From an uncultured Lachnospiraceae bacterium (lineage in GTDB: Bacteria; Bacillota; Clostridia; Lachnospirales; Lachnospiraceae): a DNA stretch of 26,720 nt. The notes under the pieces were generated by a model, which was given only the letters and a program-made list of their open reading frames with translations, did not search any database and was not told the DNA's origin. Within the stretch, counting starts at the first letter, position 1; each line of letters starts with the position of its first letter. The stretch spans positions 1-26,720 of the forward strand of contig CAJURH010000031.1 in NCBI GenBank assembly GCA_910588775.1. Reading direction: 5' to 3'. A program made the position numbers and the translations under genes. Positions 8,269 through 14,821 of this stretch are shown one piece after another.

Positions 8269-8586
8269 TTAAGAATTCAGATAATGATATAAAATATCTA
8301 TAAACTCACCATTTGTCGGTTTCTGATTTAATTCATACCCTGCAATCTTAAATAACAATTTTCGATTTCCTTTGTACCAGCAATTGTAAACTGCAGTCCG
8401 AATACAATGCTCTACACTATCCTGCGAAGCGCCAAAGTGAGCAGCTATGTCTGGATACAGATCTTTATATACCGATAAAAGATAATCCTCATTCTCCATA
8501 CACAACCCCAAACCGTATTTAAGATAGTGGAATCCCTTTAAAGTAGAATGTATTCCAAGGGATAACATAAGTGACGTGATGTTCAT
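8269..8586 (-). CDS. Stand-alone Spo0A C-terminal (DNA-binding) domain protein
   Basis: 105 residues from the ATG at 8586, fixed by a perfect AGGAGGT (8592-8598) 5 bases upstream. The whole protein aligns with the Spo0A DNA-binding domain: ITSLMLSLGIHSTLKGFHYLKYGL, YPDIAAHFGASQDSVEHCIRTAV (helix-turn-helix region), WYKGN, GYELNQKPTNGEFIDIL. Spo0A itself has an N-terminal receiver domain of about 120 residues; there is none here and no room for it upstream. In Spo0A the receiver controls dimerisation, so a receiver-less domain may bind DNA constitutively or compete with Spo0A. It is monocistronic. Confidence 0.85.
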   Translation of the reverse strand: MNITSLMLSLGIHSTLKGFHYLKYGLGLCMENEDYLLSVYKDLYPDIAAHFGASQDSVEHCIRTAVYNCWYKGNRKLLFKIAGYELNQKPTNGEFIDILYHYLNS

Positions 8587-8802
8587 ATAATACCTCCTAT
8601 TTTTATTTACCATACCATTAACCATTCAGAATACGTCCTCCTGGCATTTGACTTCCAACATAACCAAAGTCCCCTTTTTAAGCGTATAATAACTTTATTT
8701 GTGCAATAACATGCGTTAACTATGAAAACATTTTTCAAATTTCAAATATCCACCTAAATTATATTAATGTCATATGACAAAAAAGTGAAATAAAAGACAA
8801 AA

Positions 8803-8809
8803 TTCGACA
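8803..8809 (-). promoter_or_regulatory. Perfect Spo0A binding box (TGTCGAA)
   Basis: TTCGACA on the plus strand is TGTCGAA on the minus strand, the exact 7-base 0A box core. It lies 217 bases upstream of the Spo0A-C-like start codon and 50 bases upstream of the GTPase -35 element. A 7-mer can occur by chance (a few percent for a region this long); the neighbouring Spo0A-type DNA-binding gene makes it more credible. Confidence 0.4.
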
Positions 8810-8858
8810 TAAATCGCCAAAAATTGTCATGAAAAATTATTTCCAAAAAATCCATCCA

Positions 8859-8887
8859 TTGTTTTCCATTAAAAAATCCAGTATAAT
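8859..8887 (+). promoter_or_regulatory. Sigma-A promoter for the GTPase-NYN gene
   Basis: TTGTTT (8859-8864), 17-base spacer, perfect TATAAT (8882-8887). Transcription would begin near 8894, giving a leader of about 58 bases before the ATG at 8952. Confidence 0.65.
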
Positions 8888-8897
8888 ATTTACAAAC

Positions 8898-8955
8898 GGA
8901 CATGCCTGTTTGCGCAGGCGTCCATAAATGGAAAATGGGGACATTAACGCTATGA
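8898..8955 (+). promoter_or_regulatory. Leader hairpin and 17-codon ORF coupled to the GTPase-NYN gene
   Basis: GGAC-AT-GCCTG pairs with CAGGC-GTCC (8898-8923), a 9-bp stem with a 2-base bulge almost at the predicted 5' end of the mRNA. An ORF starting at ATG 8902 encodes MPVCAGVHKWKMGTLTL and ends in TGA (8953-8955) overlapping the main ATG (8952-8954). It has no Shine-Dalgarno sequence and would start about 8 bases from the predicted transcript end. Leader peptides are known for tet(M)-type genes, so coupling or attenuation is possible. Confidence 0.4.
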
Positions 8956-11654
8956 GAAATATCACCCTGGGAATCCTGGCCCATGTAGACGCAGGGAAAA
9001 CCACACTGTCAGAAGGAATGCTGTATCTAAGCGGAAAAATTCAGAAAATAGGAAGGGTAGACAATCAAGACGCCTTTCTGGATACTCATCAATTAGAGAA
9101 AGCCAGAGGCATCACTATTTTCTCAAAACAGGCGCAGATAAACGCCAATGATTTAGACATTACCTTGTTAGATACACCCGGTCACGTAGATTTTTCAGCA
9201 GAAATGGAACGCACACTGCAAGTGTTGGACTATGGATTACTGGTCATCAACGGATCCGACGGCATTCAGGGGCATACCCGCACCCTGTGGAATCTTCTGG
9301 AACTCTACCAGATTCCGGTTTTCCTATTTATCAACAAAATGGACCAGGCCGGAACAGACAAAAAAATTCTGCTTGAACAGCTTCAGCAAAAGCTGGATGG
9401 AAACTGCATTGATTTCACAGAAGATGAAAGCCTCCAGATGGAAAACCTGGCCACTTGTGAAGAAGAAGCCATGGAAGAATATCTGGAAAATGGGATTTTA
9501 AAAACAGACAGCGTAGCCCGGTTAATCGCCTCCCGCAAAGCATTTCCCTGTTATTTTGGAAGCGCATTAAGATTAGAAGGAATTGACTCCATGCTGGCGG
9601 GACTGGAAAAATACGCTCAGCCACCCACCTATACAGAAGAATTCGGCGCCCAGGTTTTCAAAATCGCCCGGGACGATCAGGGAAACCGCTTAACCTATCT
9701 GAAAATCACTGGCGGCTCCATCAAAACCCGGGACGCCCTCACAGGCAAAGACCCAGAAGACTGGGAAGAAAAAATAACCCAAATCCGTATTTACTCCGGA
9801 GACCGATACGAAGCAGTCCCACATGCCAACGCCGGGAGCATATGCGCCGTGACCGGGCTTACTCATACCTTTCCAGGACAAGGTCTGGGCCGGGAACCAG
9901 GCGGGGCCAAACCTGTCCTCCAACCGGCGCTGACCTACCAGATTCAACTGCCCGACTCCTGCGACATCCACAAAATGCTGCAGAACCTGCGGATGCTGGA
10001 GGAAGAAGAACCACAGCTTCACATCGTATGGAACGAACGCCTTCAACAGATACATGCCCAAGTGATGGGAGAAATCCAGATCGAGATTCTAAAAAGCTTA
10101 ATCCAGGAGCGTTTCCAGACATCGGTGGAATTTGGCGCCGGGAGCATCCTGTATCGGGAAACCATAGCAGAGCCGGTGGAAGGAATCGGACATTTCGAAC
10201 CCTTGCGCCATTATGCGGAAGTCCACCTGCTGCTGGAGCCAACAAATCCAGGAAGCGGTCTGACCTTCTCGTCCACAGTCAGCGAAGACAATCTAGACAA
10301 AAACTGGCAGAACCTGATTCTAACCCATTTAAAGGAACGCGAGCATCCCGGCGTGCTTACCGGGTCCCCCATCACCGATATGAAAATTACCCTGGTGGCT
10401 GGAAAAGCCCATCTGAAACACACAGAAGGCGGGGACTTTCGGGAAGCCACTTACCGCGCTGTCCGCCAGGGACTGAAAAAGGCCCGCAGCGTCCTCTTAG
10501 AACCCTGGTATACGTTTCGCCTAGAAGCGCCAGAAGAGAGCATTGGAAGAGCCATGTCCGACATTCAGAAAATGGGCGGCGACTTTGAGCCGCCTCAGAC
10601 AGAAGGGGAAATATCCCTCCTCTCAGGGAACGTAGCCGCTATTTCCATACAGAATTACCAGACGCAAGTGGCCTCCTACACCAGAGGCAAAGGGCGGCTC
10701 TATTGCACCTGGAAGGGATATCTTCCCTGCCACAATGAACAAGAAGTCATCGCTTCATTTGACTACGATTCTGAACAGGACCCAGAAAATCCCACTGGCT
10801 CCGTCTTTTGCAGCCATGGAGCCGGATTCATCGTAAGCTGGGATCAGGTCGAAAACCATATGCATGTGGACAGCGGACTGTTTCAAAAGAAACAGGAAAA
10901 AAAAACAACGAGTCCCTCTCCTAAACCATCCAAATCCCAGGGAGAAACCCTGCTGCTAGACAAAGAACTGGAAGAAATCTTTCAGCGCACTTACGGTCCC
11001 ATACAAAAAAATCTGCCCGACGGACCCACTGAATACAGACCAAAATCCGCACCAAGAGAGAACGCCTCTGCGGGCGCTTTAAAACAGGAGACCCCAAAGA
11101 AAAACCCAGAAGACGCTTATCTGCTGGTGGACGGCTATAACATTATATTTGCATGGGAGGAGCTTAAAAAACTGGCGGAGACAGACCTGGGCGCAGCCAG
11201 AGACAAGCTCATGGACATTTTAAGCAACTATCAAGGTTACACAAAATGCACATTAATCCTAGTCTTCGACGCTTATAAAGTGCCAGGAAACAACCGGGAG
11301 ATTTTCCAATACCACAACATCCACATCGTCTACACCAAAGAAGCCGAAACCGCAGACCAATATATAGAGAAAACTGCCCACCAAATCGGACGGACTCACC
11401 AAGTGACCGTGGCCACTTCCGACTCGCTGGAACAAATCATCATACGTGGTCAGGGTTGCCGCTTGTTCTCAGCTAGAGAATTAAAAGAAGAAATCAAACG
11501 GGTGGCAAGCCTCATACGCAGCGAATACCTAAACAAAAGAAAAGATGGCAAAAACTATTTATTCAATTACCTGGATGATGACTTGGCCGACGCCATGGAA
11601 GATATCCGGCTGGGCAGACAATCCAAACCGAAAAAAGCGAGGAAAAAGAAATGA
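8952..11654 (+). CDS. Tet(M)-like ribosomal translation GTPase fused to a Rae1/YacP-like NYN ribonuclease domain
   Basis: 900 residues from the ATG at 8952, which has ATGGGGA upstream and aligns with Tet(M) starts; ATG 8928 lacks a ribosome site. Residues 1-650 form an EF-G-type GTPase: AHVDAGKT (10-17), RGITI, DTPGH (from D74), NKMD (128-131), then domains II-V through WKGYLPCHNEQEV. Domain IV carries GKAHLKHTEGGDFREATY (from G484), unlike the Tet(M)/Tet(O) tip, so tetracycline resistance is doubtful. After a Lys/Pro-rich linker, residues 723-890 match Rae1/YacP (NYN, PIN-like), with acidic site residues D727 (LLVDGYN), D773 (VFDAY), D802 (ETAD) and D824 (TSD). Rae1 of B. subtilis cuts mRNA in the ribosomal A site. 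The fusion suggests GTP-driven delivery of a nuclease to ribosomes. The stop overlaps the next gene (ATGA). Confidence 0.9.
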   Translation: MRNITLGILAHVDAGKTTLSEGMLYLSGKIQKIGRVDNQDAFLDTHQLEKARGITIFSKQAQINANDLDITLLDTPGHVDFSAEMERTLQVLDYGLLVINGSDGIQGHTRTLWNLLELYQIPVFLFINKMDQAGTDKKILLEQLQQKLDGNCIDFTEDESLQMENLATCEEEAMEEYLENGILKTDSVARLIASRKAFPCYFGSALRLEGIDSMLAGLEKYAQPPTYTEEFGAQVFKIARDDQGNRLTYLKITGGSIKTRDALTGKDPEDWEEKITQIRIYSGDRYEAVPHANAGSICAVTGLTHTFPGQGLGREPGGAKPVLQPALTYQIQLPDSCDIHKMLQNLRMLEEEEPQLHIVWNERLQQIHAQVMGEIQIEILKSLIQERFQTSVEFGAGSILYRETIAEPVEGIGHFEPLRHYAEVHLLLEPTNPGSGLTFSSTVSEDNLDKNWQNLILTHLKEREHPGVLTGSPITDMKITLVAGKAHLKHTEGGDFREATYRAVRQGLKKARSVLLEPWYTFRLEAPEESIGRAMSDIQKMGGDFEPPQTEGEISLLSGNVAAISIQNYQTQVASYTRGKGRLYCTWKGYLPCHNEQEVIASFDYDSEQDPENPTGSVFCSHGAGFIVSWDQVENHMHVDSGLFQKKQEKKTTSPSPKPSKSQGETLLLDKELEEIFQRTYGPIQKNLPDGPTEYRPKSAPRENASAGALKQETPKKNPEDAYLLVDGYNIIFAWEELKKLAETDLGAARDKLMDILSNYQGYTKCTLILVFDAYKVPGNNREIFQYHNIHIVYTKEAETADQYIEKTAHQIGRTHQVTVATSDSLEQIIIRGQGCRLFSARELKEEIKRVASLIRSEYLNKRKDGKNYLFNYLDDDLADAMEDIRLGRQSKPKKARKKK

Positions 11655-12367
11655 ATATAGCGCTAATTCTAGCCGGGGGATCCGGGCAACGCATGGGGCA
11701 GGACATACCCAAACAATTTCTAAACGTGTACAACAAGCCAATCATCATCTACACACTAGAAAGCTTCCAATGTCATCCCCGGATTGACGCAATCCTGACC
11801 GTATGCATCGACGGATGGCACGACATTCTGTGGGCCTATGCCCGGCAATTTAATATAACCAAACTAAAATGGATAGTATCTGGCGGAAGCACCGGACAGG
11901 AATCCATCCGAAACGGCGTATTTTTCCTGGAAGACAAATGCTCCCCCGAAGACACCATCATCATCCATGATGGAATCCGCCCCTTAATCGAAGCCTCCGT
12001 CTTGTCGGACGTGATCATCAAATGTGAACAATACGGCAACGGAGTCACCGCACTGCCCTACAACGAACAGATTTTCCTGATGGACGACGAAATCTCCACC
12101 ACAAAATACATTCCCCGGGAATCTCTGCGGCGGGTATCCACCCCCCAAGCGTATAAATTCGGAAAACTAGATGAATCCTATCATATAGCATTTGAAAAAG
12201 AAATCGGCATCCACGGCTCCTCCTATACAAACACCATGATGGTGGAACTGGGCGAGCGCCTCTATTTCGCCGCAGGCTCCGAGCGCAACATCAAACTGAC
12301 CACCAAAGACGACCTGGAAATGTTCAAAGCATTCTTAAAGTCCGAAAACGCGGAATGGCTAAAATAA
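11651..12367 (+). CDS. IspD/TarI-family cytidylyltransferase
   Basis: 238 residues; the ATG overlaps the GTPase stop as ATGA, with GAGGAAAAAG upstream. The nucleotide-binding N-terminus LILAGGSGQRMGQDIPKQF and the downstream VSGGSTGQESIRNG, IIHDGIRPL, RVSTPQAYKF and NIKLTTKDDLEMF are the conserved blocks of the IspD/TarI family, which transfers CMP from CTP to methylerythritol phosphate (IspD) or ribitol phosphate (TarI). The start resembles TarI more than IspD. The neighbouring epimerase and aldolase suggest it activates a sugar or polyol phosphate for a surface polymer rather than serving isoprenoid synthesis. Which substrate is used cannot be read from sequence. Confidence 0.85.
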   Translation: MNIALILAGGSGQRMGQDIPKQFLNVYNKPIIIYTLESFQCHPRIDAILTVCIDGWHDILWAYARQFNITKLKWIVSGGSTGQESIRNGVFFLEDKCSPEDTIIIHDGIRPLIEASVLSDVIIKCEQYGNGVTALPYNEQIFLMDDEISTTKYIPRESLRRVSTPQAYKFGKLDESYHIAFEKEIGIHGSSYTNTMMVELGERLYFAAGSERNIKLTTKDDLEMFKAFLKSENAEWLK

Positions 12368-12382
12368 CTGAAAGGACCGCCT

Positions 12383-13456
12383 ATGCATAACTCAAAAAAT
12401 ATTTTAGAAAAAAAACAGTACCAGGAAGAAATCAAAGACCAGTTATCCCTGCCCCTTCCCTGGGAGAAATTAGAGAACAAATCCATCCTCCTCTCTGGCG
12501 CCACAGGAATGATTGGCAGCTACCTAATTGACCTTATCATGGCCAAGAACCAGTTTCACAGCCTAAACTGCAAGGTTTACGCCATCAGCCGCCAGGAAGA
12601 AAAAGCCCGCCTAAGGTTCGCTCCTTACTGGGACAGACCAGACTTTCAATATCATTCCCAGGACATCAACCAGGAACTTACCCTTGCAGATTTTCGCGCC
12701 GACTACGTGATTCATGGCGCCAGCAACACCCACCCGGTGGCCTACGCCACAGACCCCATCGGAACCATTATGACCAATATCACCGGAACCGCCCACCTGC
12801 TGGACTTTGCCAAATCCGTGGAATGCAGACGATTCGTCTTCCTCTCCTCCGTAGAGATATACGGTGAAAACACAAGCTCTGCCCTGCGCTTTCGAGAAGA
12901 AGACTGCGGTTACATCGACTGCAACACCATGCGCGCCGGTTATCCGGAGAGCAAACGCGCCGGGGAAGCCTTATGTCAGGCATACATCCATCAGGAATCC
13001 ATGGACGCGGTCATTCTGCGCCTAGCTCGGGTCTACGGCCCCACTATGCTCTCCTCCGACTCCAAAGCTCTGGCCCAATTTCTGAAAAAAGGCGCCGCAA
13101 AAGAGGACATTATCTTAAAAAGCCAGGGAACCCAACACTATTCCTACACCTACGCAGGGGACGCCGCATCCGCCATCCTGTGGGTTATGCTGCAAGGAAA
13201 ATGTGGACATGCCTACAACGTAGCAGACCCCGATTCCGACATCACTTTAAAAGACCTGGCCTCCCTGATTGCCAAACACGCCGGAACAAAAGTGATTTTC
13301 CAAATACCTGACGAGGTAGAAAGCGCTGGCTACTCCCGCGCCACCCGGGCGCTCCTGGACGGATCCAAGCTAAAAAGCCTTGGCTGGAACCCCAGGGAAA
13401 CCATTCAAACAGGAATTGAGAAAACCCTTTCACTACTGGACGGCCAGCTCCCTTAA
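12383..13456 (+). CDS. NAD-dependent epimerase/dehydratase (extended SDR)
   Basis: 357 residues, starting 15 bases after the cytidylyltransferase stop with AAAGGA 7 bases upstream. Features: the Rossmann motif GATGMIG (39-45), the HGASNTHP segment, SSVEIYGEN, the catalytic pair Tyr187-x3-Lys191 (YPESK) and LRLARVYGP, all standard for extended short-chain dehydrogenases acting on nucleotide-sugars, such as dehydratases, epimerases and UDP-glucuronate decarboxylase. About 30 residues precede the Rossmann fold, slightly longer than usual. It probably modifies the product of the adjacent cytidylyltransferase. Its last 24 bases overlap the aldolase gene on the other strand. Confidence 0.88.
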   Translation: MHNSKNILEKKQYQEEIKDQLSLPLPWEKLENKSILLSGATGMIGSYLIDLIMAKNQFHSLNCKVYAISRQEEKARLRFAPYWDRPDFQYHSQDINQELTLADFRADYVIHGASNTHPVAYATDPIGTIMTNITGTAHLLDFAKSVECRRFVFLSSVEIYGENTSSALRFREEDCGYIDCNTMRAGYPESKRAGEALCQAYIHQESMDAVILRLARVYGPTMLSSDSKALAQFLKKGAAKEDIILKSQGTQHYSYTYAGDAASAILWVMLQGKCGHAYNVADPDSDITLKDLASLIAKHAGTKVIFQIPDEVESAGYSRATRALLDGSKLKSLGWNPRETIQTGIEKTLSLLDGQLP

Positions 13457-14380
13457 GAGATCCGTGTACTGAGTACGGCAGTCCTTAATAAATTCAATGG
13501 CCTTGGAGGGATGGTGATTTCCCTGCCCGGTGAGCAGGTACGGAATATCGTACCCCCAAACCACTCCTTCTTCTTTAAGCGCCAGCATATGCTTCTCAAT
13601 AAACCGGATCAAAGGCTCTTGCTTGCAGGGAACGCCCTGGCCCATCAGATACCCAGCCAGAAGCTCCGCCGAACAGTTCCCTGCGCCTCTTCCCAGACCG
13701 TTTATCGTCACATCCAACAAGGAAACGCCATTTCTCATACCCTCAATCGTATTGGCGAAAGCTAACTGCTGATTGTTATGAGCATGGATTCCCACCTGCT
13801 TTCCCTCTGGCAAAACAGCTTCCGCGTACTGACGGGAAAGCGCCGCCACCTGATGAGGGTAAAAAGCGCCAAAACTGTCCACCAGGTAAACCACATCCAC
13901 ACTGCTGGCCGCCAATTTCTCCAACACACTGGCAATCGTCTGCTGCGCGTCGTTGGAAATGGCCATGATATTCACCGTAGTTTCATATCCCAAATTATGA
14001 CAATGCTCCACCGCGTCTATGGCCTCATCTATGGTGTGGGAGTAAGTGGCTATCCGTATCATATCCAACACACTGTCTTTCTTGGGCAATATATCCCTCT
14101 CAAAATTCGTCCTCCCCACATCCGCCATAACAGACAGCTTCATCTGCGTAGGATTATCCCCCACGATTTCCCGGATAACTTCCTCATCGCAAAACTTCCA
14201 TTTTCCAAAATCGCTTTCCTTAAAAACATCCCTGGACGCACGGTACCCCATCTCCATGTAAGCCACGCCCGCTTCCACATTGGTCCGATATAAATCCCTT
14301 ACAAAAGAATCATCAAAGAAGAAATTATTCGTCAGTCCCCCATCCCTCAAAGTGCAATCCAAAATCCTTAGTTTGTTCAT
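13433..14380 (-). CDS. DRE-TIM metallolyase (HMGL-like aldolase) in a glycan-type cluster
   Basis: 315 residues from the ATG at 14380, chosen for AAAGGAGAT 7 bases upstream; the frame continues 50 codons further but that part is leader. LRILDCTLRDGGLTNN carries the DRE-TIM signature and HAHNNQQLAFAN the metal-binding HxH. Other blocks are VYLVDSFGAFYP and GLGRGAGNCSAELL. Relatives include 4-hydroxy-2-oxovalerate aldolase, HMG-CoA lyase and homocitrate synthase; short forms like this one are often found in surface polysaccharide clusters with unknown substrate. It lacks the C-terminal regulatory or communication domain of the larger enzymes. It is convergent with, and overlaps by 24 bases, the epimerase gene. 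The long leader may regulate it. Confidence 0.82.
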   Translation of the reverse strand: MNKLRILDCTLRDGGLTNNFFFDDSFVRDLYRTNVEAGVAYMEMGYRASRDVFKESDFGKWKFCDEEVIREIVGDNPTQMKLSVMADVGRTNFERDILPKKDSVLDMIRIATYSHTIDEAIDAVEHCHNLGYETTVNIMAISNDAQQTIASVLEKLAASSVDVVYLVDSFGAFYPHQVAALSRQYAEAVLPEGKQVGIHAHNNQQLAFANTIEGMRNGVSLLDVTINGLGRGAGNCSAELLAGYLMGQGVPCKQEPLIRFIEKHMLALKEEGVVWGYDIPYLLTGQGNHHPSKAIEFIKDCRTQYTDLLRELAVQ

Positions 14381-14486
14381 TTCTGAATCTCCTTTCTCTA
14401 AACGGATATATATTCTCACCGACTTTGCCAGACTGCACATGATCCATGGGTAAAATGACCCTACAGAAAAACTTCTTCCAGAGTAC

Positions 14487-14523
14487 AAAAAAGGCCCATG
14501 CATGCACACGCAAACATCGGCCT
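14487..14523 (-). terminator. Terminator-like hairpin in the aldolase leader
   Basis: Minus strand: AGGCC (14519-14523) pairs with GGCCT (14492-14496), enclosing a second stem TGCGT/ATGCA with loop GTGC, and followed directly by a T6 run. It lies 43 bases after the small aromatic-rich ORF and 107 bases before the aldolase ATG, so it can either end the small ORF's transcript or act as an attenuator. Confidence 0.55.
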
Positions 14524-14565
14524 CAATCAAATCCTTACCTAAAATAAAAGCTTTCGATTGGTCAC

Positions 14566-14685
14566 TTACTCCAATGTTTTGTGCATCAAAAGAGCTGGTA
14601 CGTAATAAAAGTACCAGTAACCAAAAAAGCCATATGTATTCTCTGTATTATTCGCCCATACATTCACTTCTTTATCCCTTGACAT
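14566..14685 (-). CDS. 39-residue aromatic-rich small ORF upstream of the aldolase
   Basis: ATG at 14685 with TAAGGAG 8 bases upstream and a near-perfect promoter at 14725-14753; TAA at 14566-14568. The peptide starts MSRDKEVNVW, and residues 19-30 read GFFGYWYFYYVP: eight of these twelve are Phe, Tyr or Trp. The run of Tyr/Trp/Phe codons overlaps a 7-bp hairpin (CTGGTAC 14595-14601, GTACCAG 14611-14617). A terminator-like hairpin follows 43 bases after the stop. It may be a leader peptide that measures aromatic amino acid supply by ribosome stalling, or an independent small peptide. I recognise no family. The translation signals are the strongest evidence that it is real. Confidence 0.55.
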   Translation of the reverse strand: MSRDKEVNVWANNTENTYGFFGYWYFYYVPALLMHKTLE

Positions 14686-14724
14686 ACAAAACACTCCTTA
14701 AAACAAATTAAAATGATTAGAGAC

Positions 14725-14753
14725 ATTATAAAAGAATTCAAATAGAAAGTCAA
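14725..14753 (-). promoter_or_regulatory. Strong sigma-A promoter for the small ORF / aldolase leader
   Basis: Minus strand TTGACT (14748-14753), exactly 17 bases, TATAAT (14725-14730). Transcription would start near 14718, about 340 bases before the aldolase ATG and 33 bases before the small ORF. Confidence 0.75.
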
Positions 14754-14770
14754 GACATATTTTTTGGAAA

Positions 14771-14804
14771 AACCCCCGATTGCAGTAATATACTTTCGGG
14801 GGTT
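14771..14804 (-). terminator. Intrinsic terminator of the btu-cbiZ-kinase operon
   Basis: AACCCCCGA and TCGGGGGTT form a 9-bp GC-rich stem around a 16-base loop; on the minus strand the second arm runs into a T5 tract. It begins 18 bases after the kinase stop codon. Confidence 0.8.
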
Positions 14805-14821
14805 CATTTTTTATGAAATAC

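Larger units (their letters stand above)
8587..8951. other. Divergent intergenic region, Spo0A-C-like gene / GTPase-NYN gene
   Basis: 365 AT-rich bases without a credible independent gene. It holds the ribosome site of the Spo0A-C-like gene (minus), a perfect 0A box at 8803-8809, the GTPase promoter at 8859-8887, a leader hairpin at 8898-8923 and a 17-codon ORF at 8902-8955. No clear promoter was found for the minus-strand gene. Confidence 0.6.

Noticed and set aside
9842..10588. 248-residue plus-strand frame inside the GTPase gene
   Set aside because: It is an alternative frame of the GC-richer GTPase region, Arg/Pro/Ser-rich and without domain motifs.
8952..10870. Calling the GTPase a tetracycline resistance determinant
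   Set aside because: The domain IV tip lacks the Tet(M)/Tet(O)-type sequence and the protein has an extra nuclease domain; the resistance function is not supported by sequence alone.
14381..14530. 50-residue N-terminal extension of the aldolase
   Set aside because: It covers the leader and terminator-like hairpin, and the ATG at 14380 has an ideal ribosome site and begins right at the enzyme fold.
14381..14720. T-box riboswitch in the aldolase leader
   Set aside because: No T-box consensus (AGGGTGGNACCGCG-like) is present.
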